Translations under genes and position numbers: made by a program
Part shown: positions 6,397 to 8,613 of the stretch, piece by piece
How positions within the stretch are numbered: the stretch's first letter is position 1
Layout of the letters: the number at the start of each line of letters is the position of its first letter
Origin: Deltaproteobacteria bacterium
Lineage (GTDB): Bacteria; Desulfobacterota; Desulfuromonadia; Geobacterales; Geobacteraceae
Direction: 5' to 3'
Assembly: GCA_021810985.1 (NCBI GenBank)
Contig: JAJZQA010000096.1
Coordinates: forward strand, 1 to 8,613
DNA length: 8,613 nt
Notes under the pieces: model-generated
The model's input: the letters and a program-made list of their open reading frames with translations, nothing else
What the model was told of the DNA's origin: nothing
Database searches by the model: none

Positions 6397-6408
6397 AATC
6401 TGTGGATA
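6388..6408 (-). repeat. right 21-bp inverted repeat arm
   Basis: Perfect reverse complement of 6244-6264. It overlaps the last codons of the GxxExxY-like remnant and ends 62 bases before the ispF ATG. Confidence 0.9.
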
Positions 6409-6470
6409 GTGATTTTGGTCCGCGGCTAGCGGTACTCACCGAAGTATGCACATAAAGAAAGGCAGGAGTA

Positions 6471-6947
6471 ATGCGAATTGGTCACGGCTATGATGTCCAC
6501 CAACTGGTGACGGAAAGAAAACTCATCCTCGGCGGGGTGGAGATTCCCTATGAAAAGGGGCTCTTGGGCCATTCCGATGCCGACGTGCTGCTCCATGCGA
6601 TTTCCGACGCCATCCTCGGCGCCATCGGCGAGGGCGACATCGGCAAGCATTTTCCCGATAGCGACCCGGCCTACAAGGGGGCCTGCAGTATCGCGCTGCT
6701 GCGCCATGTCATGTCCCTGGCGGATGCCAAGGGCTACCGGATCGGAAACGTGGATGCCACCATTGTGGCTCAGCGACCGAAGCTGGCGCCCTATATTCCG
6801 GAGATGCGGGAAAAAATCGCCGAGGCGCTCGGCTGTGAATCGGGGCGGGTCAACGTGAAAGCCACCACCACCGAGCAGCTCGGTTTTGCCGGACGCGGCG
6901 AAGGGATCGCCAGCTATTCCGTTGCGTTGCTCGAAGAAAAATTCTGA
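6471..6947 (+). CDS. ispF: 2-C-methyl-D-erythritol 2,4-cyclodiphosphate synthase
   Basis: Cytoplasmic MEP-pathway enzyme that cyclises CDP-ME 2-phosphate to MEcPP with loss of CMP; the family works as a metal-dependent homotrimer. The 158 residues match the usual length. RIGHGYDVHQL (2-12) provides the metal ligands Asp8 and His10, and GHSDADVLLHAISDA (33-47) provides His42 and the conserved substrate-binding HSD. GEGDIGKHFPD (53-63), DATIVAQRPKL (94-104) and VKATTTEQLGFAGRGEGI (128-145) complete the signature, including the TTTE that contacts the cytidine nucleotide. GGAG ends a few bases before the ATG (GCAGGAGTA). It follows ispD in the same direction, after the repeat element, and may still be read from the same transcript. 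ispE is not in view. Confidence 0.97.
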   Translation: MRIGHGYDVHQLVTERKLILGGVEIPYEKGLLGHSDADVLLHAISDAILGAIGEGDIGKHFPDSDPAYKGACSIALLRHVMSLADAKGYRIGNVDATIVAQRPKLAPYIPEMREKIAEALGCESGRVNVKATTTEQLGFAGRGEGIASYSVALLEEKF

Positions 6948-6949
6948 TA

Positions 6950-6958
6950 TTATCCACA
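6950..6958 (+). promoter_or_regulatory. sequence matching the DnaA box consensus
   Basis: TTATCCACA lies between the ispF stop and the glnS ribosome site and is a perfect match to TTATNCACA. It is a single site with no cluster of boxes or AT-rich unwinding region around it, so an origin is not suggested. Its last eight bases, TATCCACA, also begin the inverted repeat arms upstream, so it may instead be related to that element. Confidence 0.25.
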
Positions 6959-6971
6959 TAGAGGAAACCAT

Positions 6972-8613
6972 ATGACCACAGCGACACACGGCAGTGAAAA
7001 GGGGCAGGAAACGGTCGCGGTCGATTCCGCCGCTCCCACGAATTTTATCCGTAACATCATCGACGAGGATCTGCGCAGCGGAAAACACCAGACCATCGTC
7101 ACCCGTTTTCCGCCGGAGCCGAACGGCTATCTCCATATCGGCCATGCCAAGTCCATCTGCCTCAATTTCGGCCTTGCTCGCGACTATTCCGGACGTTGCC
7201 ATCTACGGCTCGATGACACCAATCCCACCAAGGAAGATGTGGAATACAGCGAAACCATCAAGGACAGTGTCCGTTGGCTCGGTTTCGACTGGGGCGAGCA
7301 TCTCTATCACGCCTCGGATTATTTCGGCCAGCTCTACCAGTGGGCAGAAGAGCTGATCAAAAAGGGCAAGGCCTACGTGGACGACCAGACGGCCGACCAG
7401 ATCCGCGAGACCCGCGGCACCCTGACCGAAGCGGGCACGGAAAGCCCCTTCCGCAACCGGACCTCGGAGGAAAACCTCGACCTTTTCCAACGGATGCGGG
7501 CCGGTGAGTTTCCCGACGGTTCCCGGGTGCTCCGGGCCAAGATCGATATGGCTTCACCCAACATGAACCTACGGGATCCGGTCATGTACCGAATCCTCCA
7601 TGCCACGCATCCCCATACCGGTGACGACTGGTGTATTTACCCCATGTATGACTATGCCCACGGGCAGTCGGACTCCATCGAGGGGATCACCCATTCCATC
7701 TGCACCCTGGAATTCCAGGATCACCGGCCGCTCTACGAGTGGTTCCTCGATGCTCTGGGGATTTACGCTCCTCGCCAGTACGAGTTTGCCCGTCTCAATC
7801 TTACCTATACCGTGATGAGCAAGCGCAAGCTTCTGGAACTGGTGCGCGACCGCTACGTGAGCGGCTGGGACGACCCGCGCATGCCGACTCTCGTGGGGAT
7901 GCAGCGGCGCGGCTACACCCCGGCGTCGATCCGGAATTTCTGCGAACGGATCGGAGTCGGCAAGAACGACAGCTGGATAGAGATGGGAATACTCGAGGAT
8001 TGCGTGCGGGAAGACCTGAACGAGAAGGCGCCCCGGGCCATGGCCGTTATCGATCCCTTGCGGGTGGTGATTGAAAATTATTCCGAGGACACCTGTGATC
8101 AATTCGAGGCCCTGAATCATCCCAATGATCCCACGATGGGTACCCGCACGGTTCCCTTCTCCCGGGAGATTTTCATTGAGCGGGACGACTTCCTCGAAGA
8201 TCCGCCCAAGGGCTTTTTCCGCCTGGCCCCCGGCCGTGAGGTTCGCCTGCGTTACGCCTACATCGTCAAGTGCACCGGCGTGGTAAGGGATGAGGCTACC
8301 GGCGAGATCCTCGAAGTCCGCTGCAGCTACGATCCCGATTCCCGCGGCGGCAGCGCGGCCGATGGCCGCAAGATCAAGGGAACCATCCACTGGGTTTCGG
8401 CTGACCAGTCAGTTGCCGCCGAGGTGCGGCTCTATGACCGGCTCTTCACCGTGCCGCAGCCGGGCAGCGACAAGGAGGGGCCGGACTGGAAGACCTTCCT
8501 CAATGCCGACTCGCTGAAGACGCTCAGCGGCTGCCGCCTGGAGCCGAGCCTCCTAGAAGCCAAGCCGGGAGACAGTTTCCAGTTCGAGCGCCAGGGCTAC
8601 TTCATCGCCGATC
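6972..8613 (+). CDS. glnS: glutaminyl-tRNA synthetase, 3' end beyond the window
   Basis: Class I aminoacyl-tRNA synthetase that charges tRNA-Gln with glutamine in the cytoplasm. The frame is open from the ATG, preceded by GAGGAAA, to the window edge: 547 codons, with roughly 20 expected to be missing compared with the 554-residue E. coli enzyme. It follows that enzyme closely by eye. NFIRNIIDEDL (24-34) leads to RFPPEPNGYLHIGHAKS with the HIGH motif at 55-58, LRLDDTNP with Asp81, CIYPMYDY with Tyr226, and VMSKR (281-285), the KMSKS-type loop. The C-terminal beta-barrel anticodon-binding region includes NENAP-like LNEKAPRAMAVIDP and the terminal QFERQGYF. Numbering is shifted by +15 from E. 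coli because of a longer N-terminal tail (about residues 1-22). GlnRS rather than GluRS/GluQ is clear from the HIGH, VMSKR and GTxxxP contexts. Confidence 0.97.
   Translation, partial: MTTATHGSEKGQETVAVDSAAPTNFIRNIIDEDLRSGKHQTIVTRFPPEPNGYLHIGHAKSICLNFGLARDYSGRCHLRLDDTNPTKEDVEYSETIKDSVRWLGFDWGEHLYHASDYFGQLYQWAEELIKKGKAYVDDQTADQIRETRGTLTEAGTESPFRNRTSEENLDLFQRMRAGEFPDGSRVLRAKIDMASPNMNLRDPVMYRILHATHPHTGDDWCIYPMYDYAHGQSDSIEGITHSICTLEFQDHRPLYEWFLDALGIYAPRQYEFARLNLTYTVMSKRKLLELVRDRYVSGWDDPRMPTLVGMQRRGYTPASIRNFCERIGVGKNDSWIEMGILEDCVREDLNEKAPRAMAVIDPLRVVIENYSEDTCDQFEALNHPNDPTMGTRTVPFSREIFIERDDFLEDPPKGFFRLAPGREVRLRYAYIVKCTGVVRDEATGEILEVRCSYDPDSRGGSAADGRKIKGTIHWVSADQSVAAEVRLYDRLFTVPQPGSDKEGPDWKTFLNADSLKTLSGCRLEPSLLEAKPGDSFQFERQGYFIAD

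Larger units (their letters stand above)
6244..6408. mobile_element. MITE-like element with 21-bp inverted terminal repeats
   Basis: A 165-bp unit between ispD and ispF is bounded by perfect 21-bp inverted repeats at 6244-6264 and 6388-6408. The left arm starts TATCCACAGATTTCACC and the right arm is its exact reverse complement. Inside the left end, GATT-type units recur every 8-9 bases (6252, 6261, 6269, then GATG at 6277). The interior carries a short GxxExxY-like coding remnant. No target-site duplication is evident beside the arms. The shape, perfect arms around a deleted gene, resembles a non-autonomous element derived from a longer parent, though no transposase family is recognised. In a transcript the arms could pair as a 21-bp stem with a 123-base loop. 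Confidence 0.6.

Noticed and set aside
6426..7202. A 258-codon open frame on the - strand across ispF and the start of glnS
   Set aside because: It lies opposite two clearly conserved + strand genes, shows no recognisable domain, and reflects the base pattern of GC-rich codons.
7569..8390. A 273-codon open frame on the - strand within glnS
   Set aside because: It is a shadow of the GlnRS coding sequence, which is conserved through the whole interval.

Overview
The window joins the distal end of an extracellular polysaccharide (EPS/capsule) gene cluster (about 1-5163) to a housekeeping stretch (about 5541-8613) that encodes two MEP-pathway isoprenoid enzymes and glutaminyl-tRNA synthetase. 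All protein-coding genes are on the + strand. A bacterial GlnRS, MEP genes and a Wzi-family outer-membrane protein indicate a Gram-negative bacterium. The combination fits best with a Desulfuromonadales/Geobacter-like deltaproteobacterium. This placement rests on remembered family distributions, not on a search.

Left block: a GT4/DUF1972 glycosyltransferase (67-1176), then an orphaned 3' end of rfbA (dTDP-glucose pyrophosphorylase; 1177-1326), an intact rfbC (dTDP-4-dehydrorhamnose 3,5-epimerase), a Wzi-like outer-membrane protein, and a polyprenyl-phosphate glycosylphosphotransferase that would start repeat-unit assembly on the lipid carrier. Together they imply a cell-surface polysaccharide that probably contains rhamnose. 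No flippase, polymerase or export gene is in view, so the rest of the cluster lies upstream or elsewhere. This block is lower in GC (hand counts of about 40-50% in sampled 60-base lines).

Boundary: 5164-5540 has no convincing gene. It holds a candidate sigma70 promoter and an A-rich repeat with a hairpin just before ispD.

Right block: ispD, ispF and a 3'-truncated glnS, with higher GC (about 60-75% in sampled lines). ispD and ispF are separated by 231 bp, most of it a 165-bp element with perfect 21-bp inverted terminal arms. Inside is a 35-codon remnant resembling the start of a GxxExxY-family protein, cut off before that family's signature. This MITE-like relic is the most interesting object in the window; the rfbA remnant is second. 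I found no RNA genes, CRISPR arrays, intact insertion sequences or complete defence systems.
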